From Candidatus Hydrogenedens terephthalaticus JGI OTU-1 (GTDB lineage: Bacteria > Hydrogenedentota > Hydrogenedentia > Hydrogenedentales > Hydrogenedentaceae), in NCBI GenBank assembly GCA_000493945.1, contig AWNW01000060.1:1-14795 (forward strand): a DNA stretch of 14,795 bases, written 5' to 3'. Position 1 is the stretch's first letter. Each line of letters starts with the position of its first letter. The notes under the pieces are model-generated. The model did not search any database. It worked only from the letters and a program-made list of their open reading frames with translations, and was not told where the DNA came from. Of this stretch, positions 6,051-13,690 are shown one piece after another. The translations under genes were made by a program, and so were the position numbers.

Positions 6051-7367
6051 TTATTTTATGTAGTCATTTAAGATGTTTTCAAGCAATTCCTGACGACCAC
6101 TCTGGAGTTTTGGTTCACCGTGTTCTTCAGCATATTTTGCTAATTCAACGAAAGAGACCTTTTTACTTTCAATTTTCTTGCCTAAGTCTTTGTTCCAGCC
6201 TGCATATCGTTGTGCGATGGCTTTTTCAAATACTTTGTCTTTGAGAAGTTTTTCCGCTATTTTAAGTCCACGAGCAAAGGCATCCATTGCTCCGATATGT
6301 GCATAGAACAAGTCTATGGGGTCTATAGATTGACGGCGGACATGTGCATCGAAATTCAATCCGCCCGTAGTAAAACCGCCTGCTTTCAAGATGATATACA
6401 TTGCTAAAGTCGTATCGTACAGGTCCGTTGGGAATTGGTCTGTATCCCAGCCTAATAGTAAATCTCCACGATTAGCATCAACGGAACCCAATAGCCCATT
6501 TATTGCGGCAAATGCTAATTCATGATGGAAAGTATGCCCTGCCAGTGTCGCATGGTTGGCTTCAATGTTTAACTTAAAATGCTCAACCAATTTGTAATGT
6601 TGTAGAAAAGCGTAGCAACTGGCGGAATCAAAATCATATTGATGTTTTGTTGGTTCTTTAGGTTTCGGTTCAATGTAAAATTGTCCTTTAAATCCAATTT
6701 TTTTCTTATAGTCCACAGCCATCTGCAAAAACAGGGCTAAGTGGTCTAATTCGCGTTTCATATCTGTGTTAAGAAGTGTATCGTATCCTTCGCGTCCACC
6801 CCAGAATACATAACCAGCACCGTCTAATTCATGGGTTATTTCAAGAGCCTTTTTAACCTTTGCAGTGGCAAAGGCAAATACTTCTGGTGAAGGGTTTGTT
6901 CCAGCTCCTGCCATAAAGCGAGGATGAGAGAAAAGATTGCAAGTGCCCCATAGGAGTTTTACGCCTGTATTTTTTTGATATTTCTTTGCAAGTGAAACAA
7001 TGTGGTCTAACCGTTTGTTGGTTTCGGATAGTGTATCTGCTTCCGGAGCGATATCCGTGTCATGAAAACACCAAAAACCGACACCTAACTTTTGATAAAA
7101 TTCAAACGCTGCCTCAAGCGTCTGCTCTGCAATTTTCATCTCATCACTTCCACTACGGAAATTACGAAAGAGTGTTTGCGAGCCAAACATATCCGCACCG
7201 GTTCCGCGGAAAGTATGCCAATAACATACTGCAAAACGAAGGTGTTGAGCCATTGTTTTCCCTAACACCTTTTCTTTGGGATTGTAATACTTAAATGCAA
7301 GAGGATTTTTAGAATTAGGACCTTCATAAGCAATGGGTTTCTTTACTTCAGGAAAATATTCAGCCAT
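6051..7367 (-). CDS. xylA: Xylose isomerase, class II
   Basis: Interconverts D-xylose and D-xylulose (also glucose and fructose) in the cytoplasm, using two divalent metal ions. At 438 residues it matches the class II enzyme (E. coli 440). All key residues are visible: WHTF (50-53), FHDTDIAPE with His102 and Asp105, IEPKPKEP with Glu233 and Lys235, IEANH with Glu269 and His272, then Asp297, Asp308 and Asp310 in SVDANRGDLLLGWDTDQ, and Asp340 in NFDAH. The ATG has an excellent AAAGGAGGT (7375-7383) 7 bases upstream. A TATAAT on the minus strand at 7406-7411 may be the -10 box, with a poor -35. No xylulokinase is in the window. A hairpin at 6001-6028 follows the gene. It appears intact. Confidence 0.97.
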   Translation of the reverse strand: MAEYFPEVKKPIAYEGPNSKNPLAFKYYNPKEKVLGKTMAQHLRFAVCYWHTFRGTGADMFGSQTLFRNFRSGSDEMKIAEQTLEAAFEFYQKLGVGFWCFHDTDIAPEADTLSETNKRLDHIVSLAKKYQKNTGVKLLWGTCNLFSHPRFMAGAGTNPSPEVFAFATAKVKKALEITHELDGAGYVFWGGREGYDTLLNTDMKRELDHLALFLQMAVDYKKKIGFKGQFYIEPKPKEPTKHQYDFDSASCYAFLQHYKLVEHFKLNIEANHATLAGHTFHHELAFAAINGLLGSVDANRGDLLLGWDTDQFPTDLYDTTLAMYIILKAGGFTTGGLNFDAHVRRQSIDPIDLFYAHIGAMDAFARGLKIAEKLLKDKVFEKAIAQRYAGWNKDLGKKIESKKVSFVELAKYAEEHGEPKLQSGRQELLENILNDYIK

Positions 7368-7469
7368 GACTTAGACCTCCTTTGATGGTTATTTTAAGTT
7401 TATACATTATACTTATTTAATATTTTTAATTACATCTTTGTTTTACACACAATTTTGATGAAGAAATTG

Positions 7470-9260
7470 TTAATTAGGTGCCTTCAAGACAAAAATTGTG
7501 CGTGGAAAATCATCGCTACCAGAACCTGTATCGGGCATAAATTCTAACCAATGTCTTATTGGCTTTTCTCCGCTGGTATCAAGGTCATTGGCTATAAGTG
7601 AAAAAGTCGTTTTACTACCTGCTTGTAGTTGGATAGGGGTTAATTCTGAAGGAGGGAAGTGCACTTCATAGATGGTGTATGGGTCTTTCCGTATTACGGC
7701 AAGATGAACAATGTTATTAACGGTTTCTTCCTCACGACCGGGACCTACATAAAGGAAAACTTCAGGACCTTTGGCTGTTCGTGTTAAACTCCATTCCCAT
7801 TCTCCCAAAAACAATTCCAGATTATCAGCACACCAAACAATATCACCTGCAAACGGTTGATAAAATTCATTATCATAAACCTGAACCGCCATATAGATAC
7901 CCGCTTCATTCCAAGCACATTTCAAGGATGCTTGCAGGTCTTGCGTATTTTGTTCAGGGTCAAAACGAATGGGATATAACAGCGGATATTCAGGAATATC
8001 CTGCCATTCTATCAGGTCTCCATCTATAGAAGGTTTATTATGAATATAAGGGATAGATATTGATGGGTAGATGGGGAAAGGCAAATCAAAAGAGAGGGCG
8101 GAATTATTTTGATTTACTATAACCTTCGCTTTGGGAACAGGATATAGTTTTGGGAAACCTGCATCTCGATTTATTTTTATTATCGGAGAAACAGATTGTC
8201 CTGCAGCAAGTTGGAATTCGTTATAAGGAAATGAAAGGTTCCAGGGGGAAGGAATGTCCCAGAGAATTTTTACTGTAGCAGATTCGTCCGTTGAATTGTT
8301 TATTTGCATGGGAATTTCAATCTGAATAGGACTGCCCCAGTCCCACTCAATAGGAGTTATCTGGATAGATGATTTCCATAAATTACGCAAATCTATTTTT
8401 TCTTTTGATACGATATTCATCGGTTCAATGTTGCCGGGTTTTACAACCGACCAGGAAACAGTGTCGCCACTCACTTGAACCCATAGGTAGTGATGAAAAC
8501 CGCCTTCCTCCGGGTCTGTGCGAATGGGACCTCCGCCTCCACCTGAAATAGTATATTGAATATTTCCTCGTTTGCCCACATTCAGATAGCGATGGTCATG
8601 TCCCGCAAATACAAATACACTTGGGAAAGGTTGCAAAAGAGATTCAATCGCTGACCAACCTGGATGCTTCGGGTCAACGAAGTAAGGTTTATGAAAGAAA
8701 ACAAAAAGGTGCTTTTCCCTTACTTTTGCTAATTCCTTTTTAAACCATGCTATCTGAATATCAGAAAAAGTATCTACCTGTCCGGGCTCTTCCGTGTCTA
8801 AAAATATAAAACGAGCATTCCCATAAGTAAACGCATAACATACTGGACCAATTCTCTGTTTGTATATCTCTTCTGAGGCTTTATCGGATATATCATGGTT
8901 ACCAGGTGCAGGGAAAAAAGGCACAGAAAGTTTAGCAATAATATTTTCAAACTCTGTCCATTGTGAGTCTAAACCTTCAACGGCACCTCCTAAAATTAAA
9001 TCACCCAAACTTATGACAAAAGGAGGTTTTAATGTATTCCATTCTTCTATCATTCGGAAGAAGAAAGGCGAAAACTCATGAGGTTCTCCGGGCTGTGTAT
9101 CACCAACAACAATAAAATGGAATTGTTCTGGGCATGATGGGGGATTTTCTCGAAGTGATTGAAAAGATTTTTCAACAATAGTTTCCGTATTTCCATTAAG
9201 AGAAAAGAGTGCAAATACTGAAAGATAAAAAATAACTACCGGGATTGTTTTATTTAACAT
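7470..9260 (-). CDS. Exported calcineurin-like metallophosphoesterase fused to a CBM9-like domain
   Basis: 596 residues with an N-terminal signal sequence (VVIFYLSVFALFSLNG). The phosphoesterase domain occupies about 46-245 and shows the full motif series: GDTQ (Asp54, Gln56), GDLI (Asp87), GNHD (Asn121, His122), HKP (His190) and GHDH (His221, His223). The first motif is D-x-Q instead of the commoner D-x-H. An Ig-like region follows (about 305-400). The last part (about 403-596) has the pattern IDGDLIEW, WNEAGIYMAVQVYDN and DNLELFLG of carbohydrate-binding family 9-like or DOMON-type domains. It may hydrolyse a phosphate ester or phosphodiester at a glycan-rich surface. AGGAAT precedes the ATG. 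Substrate unknown. Confidence 0.88.
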   Translation of the reverse strand: MLNKTIPVVIFYLSVFALFSLNGNTETIVEKSFQSLRENPPSCPEQFHFIVVGDTQPGEPHEFSPFFFRMIEEWNTLKPPFVISLGDLILGGAVEGLDSQWTEFENIIAKLSVPFFPAPGNHDISDKASEEIYKQRIGPVCYAFTYGNARFIFLDTEEPGQVDTFSDIQIAWFKKELAKVREKHLFVFFHKPYFVDPKHPGWSAIESLLQPFPSVFVFAGHDHRYLNVGKRGNIQYTISGGGGGPIRTDPEEGGFHHYLWVQVSGDTVSWSVVKPGNIEPMNIVSKEKIDLRNLWKSSIQITPIEWDWGSPIQIEIPMQINNSTDESATVKILWDIPSPWNLSFPYNEFQLAAGQSVSPIIKINRDAGFPKLYPVPKAKVIVNQNNSALSFDLPFPIYPSISIPYIHNKPSIDGDLIEWQDIPEYPLLYPIRFDPEQNTQDLQASLKCAWNEAGIYMAVQVYDNEFYQPFAGDIVWCADNLELFLGEWEWSLTRTAKGPEVFLYVGPGREEETVNNIVHLAVIRKDPYTIYEVHFPPSELTPIQLQAGSKTTFSLIANDLDTSGEKPIRHWLEFMPDTGSGSDDFPRTIFVLKAPN

Positions 9261-9279
9261 TTCTTTATTCCTAACTGTC

Positions 9280-9298
9280 AGGTAAAATGATTTTACCT
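9280..9298. promoter_or_regulatory. Perfect 19-bp palindrome in the leader of the metallophosphoesterase gene
   Basis: AGGTAAAAT (9280-9288) and ATTTTACCT (9290-9298) flank a single central base, 20 bases upstream of the start codon. No T-run follows on the minus strand, so it looks more like a protein-binding operator than a terminator for the upstream gene. It is AT-rich enough that chance cannot be excluded. Confidence 0.3.
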
Positions 9299-9391
9299 AT
9301 TATTTTATAATGAGAGGACTATTGAGAGAAAATTTTATTAATAATGATTGGATATTAATTTATATAAAAAACTGGAAAGTAAACACAAAAT

Positions 9392-10429
9392 TTATTGTTC
9401 AGAGATACCCTTCCAGATTGTATAAGCAAGTTTTTCGCTCCCATCTATTCTAATTAGTCCAATGGTATCGTTTTCATTTAAATCATGGAGCCATGACCAA
9501 CCTAATAGGAATAACTGTATTCCTCTGTCCTTTGTAAGGCGAGTAGTTAACTGAGTTAAGAAGTCGGCTTGTGCTTGCTCTCCTCCCAGTGCTTCAAGAG
9601 ATGACCAGGCAATTTCAGAAAAACCAAATGGCTTCTCAGGCATGTAGTCAGCACAGCGAGAATAGTAATCATCCTGAATTTTGGAGGGATGGGTTATTCC
9701 TAATGAGTATGGATAACTGGTGAAAATAAGTAAGTCCATTTTATCAGAATTGAAAAAGCGAAGTACTTCTAAATCTGCTTCCCTGTTTTCAGAGACTATT
9801 TCTCGGGCAAAAGTGCAAAATAGGTTTGTAGCAGGCGAAATCTTTTTTGCTTCATCGTATATCTCTTCGTAAAGTGAAACGAAATGCTCAAATCCATTAT
9901 CACCCTCCAATCCATATTTTTCATACCATCTGTTTACCTCATTCCCAACAGAGAGATATAAAGGTTTTATGACTTTAATCACATTTAAGACGCTTTTTTT
10001 ATACTCTGCTCTCCATTTTGAGTCGCTTAAACTTGGATTGTCCATCCCTGGTGGTGCTACAAGAGATAAACCCGGTCCTATAAATGACAAATGAATAAGG
10101 GGAAACATTCCGTTCTCACGAATGAATTGCTGAACAAAGATTTTTCCCCAATCTCCTTTCAAGTCGCTTGCAAGATTGTAAAATGGAGTAGGCCTACCCC
10201 ATACGGGAACGAATTCTGAATGCTGTTTGGCTTGTAAGTAGACATCTTCAAAAGATTGCCCTTGTGCAGGGGTAGGTAATAATCCCATAAAGAAACCCCG
10301 TGTAGGTATTGGAGGATTGTCTATTGGTTTTAATATTTCTGGTTTCTTACAGCCGATAAAAAAGAGGAGTAATATGAAAATTAAAGTTCCGATAGAAAAG
10401 ATCTGTTGGTGAGAGGTTTCTCTGGACAT
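9392..10429 (-). CDS. Lipoprotein with a GH-A-clan-like (beta/alpha)8 glycosidase fold
   Basis: 345 residues from the ATG at 10429. A hydrophobic stretch ends in FFIGC, so Cys27 is a likely lipoprotein acylation site and the protein is probably anchored in a membrane facing outward. The rest fits a TIM barrel: LYLSVGNEVN puts Asn163-Glu164 at the end of a beta strand, as for the acid/base of clan GH-A, and PFGFSEIAW puts Glu272 where the nucleophile belongs, 108 residues later. LLGWSWLHD near the end resembles the beta-8 Trp region. The exact GH family is not clear (GH53, GH39 and GH113 types share this pattern). A GTG at 10438 is in frame, but it lies within the AAGGTG ribosome binding site of the ATG, so the shorter form is preferred. 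It lies between two exported-protein genes. Confidence 0.75.
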   Translation of the reverse strand: MSRETSHQQIFSIGTLIFILLLFFIGCKKPEILKPIDNPPIPTRGFFMGLLPTPAQGQSFEDVYLQAKQHSEFVPVWGRPTPFYNLASDLKGDWGKIFVQQFIRENGMFPLIHLSFIGPGLSLVAPPGMDNPSLSDSKWRAEYKKSVLNVIKVIKPLYLSVGNEVNRWYEKYGLEGDNGFEHFVSLYEEIYDEAKKISPATNLFCTFAREIVSENREADLEVLRFFNSDKMDLLIFTSYPYSLGITHPSKIQDDYYSRCADYMPEKPFGFSEIAWSSLEALGGEQAQADFLTQLTTRLTKDRGIQLFLLGWSWLHDLNENDTIGLIRIDGSEKLAYTIWKGISEQ

Positions 10430-10435
10430 ATATTT

Positions 10436-10441
10436 CACCTT
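10436..10441 (-). promoter_or_regulatory. Ribosome binding site that decides the GH-like lipoprotein start
   Basis: AAGGTG on the minus strand lies 6 bases before the ATG at 10429. The in-frame GTG at 10436-10438 overlaps this Shine-Dalgarno sequence and has no good site of its own, so translation most likely begins at the ATG. Confidence 0.6.
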
Positions 10442-10498
10442 GGAGCATATATATATTACCCAAATTATATTGTAAATATTTAATGAAAAACTACAAAT

Positions 10499-10534
10499 AA
10501 CCCGAAGAGCAGTCTTAAAACTGCTCCTCGGGTT
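10499..10534 (-). terminator. Terminator hairpin after the 989-aa surface protein gene
   Basis: Arms AACCCGA+GAGCAGT (10499-10505, 10507-10513) and ACTGCTC+TCGGGTT (10520-10526, 10528-10534) close a 6-base loop. The single opposed pair 10506/10527 is A-C on the plus strand but becomes U-G on the minus-strand transcript, giving an unbroken 15-bp RNA stem there. TTATTTG follows on the minus strand. It lies 20 bases after the gene's stop. The plus strand has TTTTATTG after the stem, so it could work weakly in the other direction. Confidence 0.75.
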
Positions 10535-10554
10535 TTATTGAATAGGTATAGAGT

Positions 10555-13524
10555 TTAATTGTTCATAAAAGGTGTTACTTTGCGCCAACGGAGTAATAAC
10601 AATCCGGAAACCAATCCTAATGCTAACATATCGGCGATATGTGAACTATCAGAAGTAGTGCCCGAACCACATGATACGATGAAACGACGCTTTGCTCCCT
10701 TGCTGATTACAAGGTCTACCGCAGTTCCGCGGTCTACTTGTGTCCCCGCAGTCGGTGCTTGGCGAATTACTTTCCCTTTCGGAACCTTATCACTATATTC
10801 CTGAGTTACCTTACCTACAACCAAACCTGCGGAAGTAATTGCACTTCTCGCTTCTTCTTCGGTTTTTCCAACAACATCGGGGACGGCAACTTTATTACTT
10901 GGCGGTTCTCCTTCACCTTCTACAGCACCTTCAGGGGTTCCTTCGGGAGTTCCTTCAACTACACCTTCAGGAGTACCTTCGGGTGTTCCTTCAGGAGTAC
11001 CTTCGACTACGCCTTCCGGTGTTCCTTCCGGTGTCCCTTCTCCTTCGGGTGTAGGTTCTTGGCTTATTATTTTTGGCGCTTTCGGGTCGTTGAACATAGG
11101 AACATGAGCATAGATATCGTTAATCCTTACCTGTGCCAATACTAATTCGGCATTACCTCCATTACCTATCATGGTAAACTGGATATTGACTAATTCAATA
11201 CCATCTCCTTTTGTTCCTAAGTTTTCTTCACCTGCGGCACTTATTCTTAAACTTCCACTGGAATTTGCATCATCGTTGTAAACTAATTCCAATCCACTGG
11301 CTGAAGGACCTAATTCTACGCTATCTACCTGGGCTAAATCTTTATCAAAATTAAGCACCATCGCAAAACCAGATATATTTGCTACATTATCCGCTAATAC
11401 GGATATGGTTTTCTGTGTCCCGGGTTCGCCGGTTAATGCTTCACTTAACTGGACATTTACAGCGGCATCGGATTTCTCCATTTCGGCTAAGATGGCTTCT
11501 GCAGATAACGAACCTGCATCGGCTAACCATAAAATATCCTGGAGATATTCATCATAACTCTTACTTAATCCTTTTTGTTTTGGCGGAGTAATATCTTTTC
11601 CCGCTAACCAACGCTGGATTAAACTGGAGTCAGCACTGTCTACCAGCCCATCAAGGTTAATATCGCCCGATTTCATGATACATTCATTTCCGGGAACTTT
11701 CTTAACCCAATAGGACAGGACATACTGTGCGTCTGCTGCCTCTACAAGTTTGTTATTATCGGCATCACCATGGATACATCCACCGGTTACACATAACTGA
11801 CCATCTTCTAATTCTAAATCTAAAGGTTTTGTTTGAGAATTTATCTCACCTGTGTTTGAAACATCATAAAGTATAACGCCATTCCCTGCTCCATCATCAG
11901 GAATAAGATGTAATGGAGCACATCGAGTATCTTCTAAAGATAGGTTTGGTTTTGCCAGAATATTGAATAATGTTCCTGAACCATATAAACTTCCACCTTC
12001 CACACCCGCTGCAGCAATACGGACATTATAGACCCCTGCTCCTGTATATATTGCATTTGCGGAAATCATCATGCCTACGGTGATACCCGAAGGTTCTACT
12101 TCCATATTGTCCATATCTAATAGCAAGTCGGCGGGAAGTTCTGCGTCAATCTGTATTGATGTGGCGGATACATCATAAACCGATTTCGAATTTACAGGGA
12201 TACGCACCCGTGTTTGTTGTGGGTCTTGTGGATCTTTTTCCCATAGATATAGACCAGGGTCCTTGTAGGCAACATCATCAGGGAAGAATACCGTTAAGAA
12301 TTGTCCTTTAGCCTGTTCAGAAGCAGGCGATAAAGCAGTATAACGACTCACATCACTGACTGCTTGTATTGCATATTGATAGTAAGTGGAAGGCTGGACT
12401 GTTTTATCTTCATATTCAAGCCCAGCAATATAACCTTCATAGGGCTGAGCCGAAGGATTATTTAATCTTTCCCAAACAGGACTTCCTACGACACGGCGGT
12501 ATACATTATATCCTGCTATATTGTATTCTGGGTTTGTGTCCCATGCAATACGAACACTACGCGGTCCACTATAAACTCGCGGTTTGCTTGGGACCTGTAT
12601 GTTTCCAGGTTCTAATTCTACAAGGATATTGGCTCCGGCATTTACAGGTTGCACTGTCTTCGGCTTATATTTTCGTTTCGTAAAATCTAACCGATAAGGT
12701 GGATTTAATGTCCCTAAATTAGGCCATGAAAACTGTCCATTGGCATCAGTTACAACCGGTGCAGTGCTTTGCTTATCCGCAATGCTTATTTTAACAGTAA
12801 CGCCTGCTACAGGTTTCCGACTGATACTATTAATAACTACTCCTTGAACTGTGTTAGTCGTTTCCCCTTCAACAGTTCCTTCCGGTGTCCCTTCAGGAGT
12901 ACCTTCGACTACGCCTTCAGGTGTTCCTTCGGGTGTTCCTTCAGGAGTACCTTCGACTACGCCTTCAGGTGTTCCTTCCGGTGCTCCCTCCGGTGTTCCG
13001 GTATATTCACCGGTAAAATTAAAAGTCTCTATATTTGAATACAGTTGTCCACCGGTTAAACGATATAAAGCCTGAGATTGGATTTGAGCAGGTCCTTGAG
13101 CAGATGATGGAATACTTATATTCATGCTCAGTGTAAATGGGAAAGATGGGACAAATATCCATCCAAATTCTAATGGATTTGTCCCATCTGAAATAGTGCC
13201 TACTGTAGGGGCGATAGGAGGCTGATTTGTTCCGCCCTGATATTGCCATCCTGCGGGAAGCAAACAGGTCAAACCCAATGCGGTTATTGTGCCCGATGTA
13301 TTTTTATTAAATGTAATGTTTATATTGATTGTGCTTCCGGGAACATATTGATTTAACCCGACAGCATCCCCAAATACTCCTTGAACAATACTTATTTCAT
13401 TACTCGTTTGTGCATATCCTCTTGTTATTGTAATTAACAAAAGAACCGTTAGCAACAAGGGAATGCCAATGTTTTTTCCATATTGTTTGGAAAAAGCACC
13501 TGTTTTAAACAATTTTTTACTCAT
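10555..13524 (-). CDS. Large secreted multidomain surface protein (TPEG linkers, FnIII, dockerin, cohesin-like, PASTA, C-terminal sorting-like tail)
   Basis: 989 residues. Order: signal peptide (about 18-38, ending near YAQ); beta-rich domain (41-170); TPEG/VVEG linker (177-220); carboxypeptidase-regulatory-like beta domain (224-306, VQGVVINSISRKPVAGVTV); fibronectin III (311-405); a beta domain (about 411-525); type I dockerin-like pair of Ca2+ loops (GDADNNKLVEAAD at 586-598 and GDINLDGLVDSAD at 620-632); cohesin-like domain (686-808); second TPEG/VVEG linker (825-872); PASTA domain (877-943, VPDVVGKTEEEA); then SCGS (951-954), a hydrophobic segment and RWRK. Probably extracellular and cell-attached, in adhesion or surface scaffolding; the partner is unknown. 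AAAAGGAG precedes the ATG. A tail fragment of a paralogue lies immediately upstream. No catalytic domain is seen. Confidence 0.85.
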   Translation of the reverse strand: MSKKLFKTGAFSKQYGKNIGIPLLLTVLLLITITRGYAQTSNEISIVQGVFGDAVGLNQYVPGSTININITFNKNTSGTITALGLTCLLPAGWQYQGGTNQPPIAPTVGTISDGTNPLEFGWIFVPSFPFTLSMNISIPSSAQGPAQIQSQALYRLTGGQLYSNIETFNFTGEYTGTPEGAPEGTPEGVVEGTPEGTPEGTPEGVVEGTPEGTPEGTVEGETTNTVQGVVINSISRKPVAGVTVKISIADKQSTAPVVTDANGQFSWPNLGTLNPPYRLDFTKRKYKPKTVQPVNAGANILVELEPGNIQVPSKPRVYSGPRSVRIAWDTNPEYNIAGYNVYRRVVGSPVWERLNNPSAQPYEGYIAGLEYEDKTVQPSTYYQYAIQAVSDVSRYTALSPASEQAKGQFLTVFFPDDVAYKDPGLYLWEKDPQDPQQTRVRIPVNSKSVYDVSATSIQIDAELPADLLLDMDNMEVEPSGITVGMMISANAIYTGAGVYNVRIAAAGVEGGSLYGSGTLFNILAKPNLSLEDTRCAPLHLIPDDGAGNGVILYDVSNTGEINSQTKPLDLELEDGQLCVTGGCIHGDADNNKLVEAADAQYVLSYWVKKVPGNECIMKSGDINLDGLVDSADSSLIQRWLAGKDITPPKQKGLSKSYDEYLQDILWLADAGSLSAEAILAEMEKSDAAVNVQLSEALTGEPGTQKTISVLADNVANISGFAMVLNFDKDLAQVDSVELGPSASGLELVYNDDANSSGSLRISAAGEENLGTKGDGIELVNIQFTMIGNGGNAELVLAQVRINDIYAHVPMFNDPKAPKIISQEPTPEGEGTPEGTPEGVVEGTPEGTPEGTPEGVVEGTPEGTPEGAVEGEGEPPSNKVAVPDVVGKTEEEARSAITSAGLVVGKVTQEYSDKVPKGKVIRQAPTAGTQVDRGTAVDLVISKGAKRRFIVSCGSGTTSDSSHIADMLALGLVSGLLLLRWRKVTPFMNN
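10909..11052 (-). repeat. Second TPEG/VVEG-coding repeat array (PEG2)
   Basis: Codes residues 825-872 of the 989-aa protein. Four-residue units (TPEG, VVEG, AVEG) are arranged with a 16-residue higher-order period, TPEGTPEGTPEGVVEG. In DNA this is a 12-bp unit with a 48-bp super-period, with near-identical copies of gtaccttcgactacgcc. It probably forms an extended acidic linker between the cohesin-like and PASTA domains. It is prone to slippage and recombination with the first array. Confidence 0.85.
12865..12996 (-). repeat. First TPEG/VVEG-coding repeat array (PEG1)
   Basis: Codes residues 177-220 of the 989-aa protein, between the N-terminal beta domain and the regulatory-like domain. It has the same 12-bp unit and 48-bp super-period, in the same register of TPEG and VVEG units, as the array at 10909-11052. 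Long nucleotide identity between the two arrays suggests duplication or gene conversion. Confidence 0.85.
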
Positions 13525-13627
13525 ATCTGTCTCCTTTTAATCATTTGTTGGTTATTTATTTGTCTAAACTAATTTTAACATAATTAAAATACATTTACCG
13601 TAAAATATTGTAACATCAAAAAATGTA

Positions 13628-13659
13628 GAGGCATCCTCTTTTTAGAAGTAGGATGCCTC
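13628..13659 (-). terminator. Rho-independent terminator after the paralogue fragment
   Basis: GAGGCATCCT (13628-13637) and AGGATGCCTC (13650-13659) form a perfect 10-bp stem with a 12-base loop. On the minus strand it is followed, four bases on, by a run of seven Ts. It lies 31 bases after the stop of the truncated gene and separates it from the 989-aa gene, so the latter needs its own promoter between about 13540 and 13627. Confidence 0.8.
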
Positions 13660-13690
13660 GTTAATTTCATTGAAATCGCCTTTCTATAAT

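Noticed and set aside
6986..7294. Plus-strand open frame opposite xylA
   Set aside because: It is a shadow frame inside a clearly real, fully conserved gene on the other strand.
7449..7470. Weak 7-bp stem at the end of the metallophosphoesterase gene
   Set aside because: It is all AT except one pair, overlaps the stop codon and has no T-run after it, so it is not a convincing terminator.
10436..10438. GTG as the start of the GH-like lipoprotein
   Set aside because: It overlaps the Shine-Dalgarno sequence of the ATG three codons later and has none of its own.
10909..12996. The evenly spaced repeats as a possible CRISPR array
   Set aside because: The repeats are 12-bp coding units without unique spacers, in frame within a protein gene, and there are no cas genes.
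12851..13075. Plus-strand open frame rich in PSGVPS repeats
   Set aside because: It is the antisense shadow of the TPEG/VVEG array; it has no ribosome binding site and no known family.
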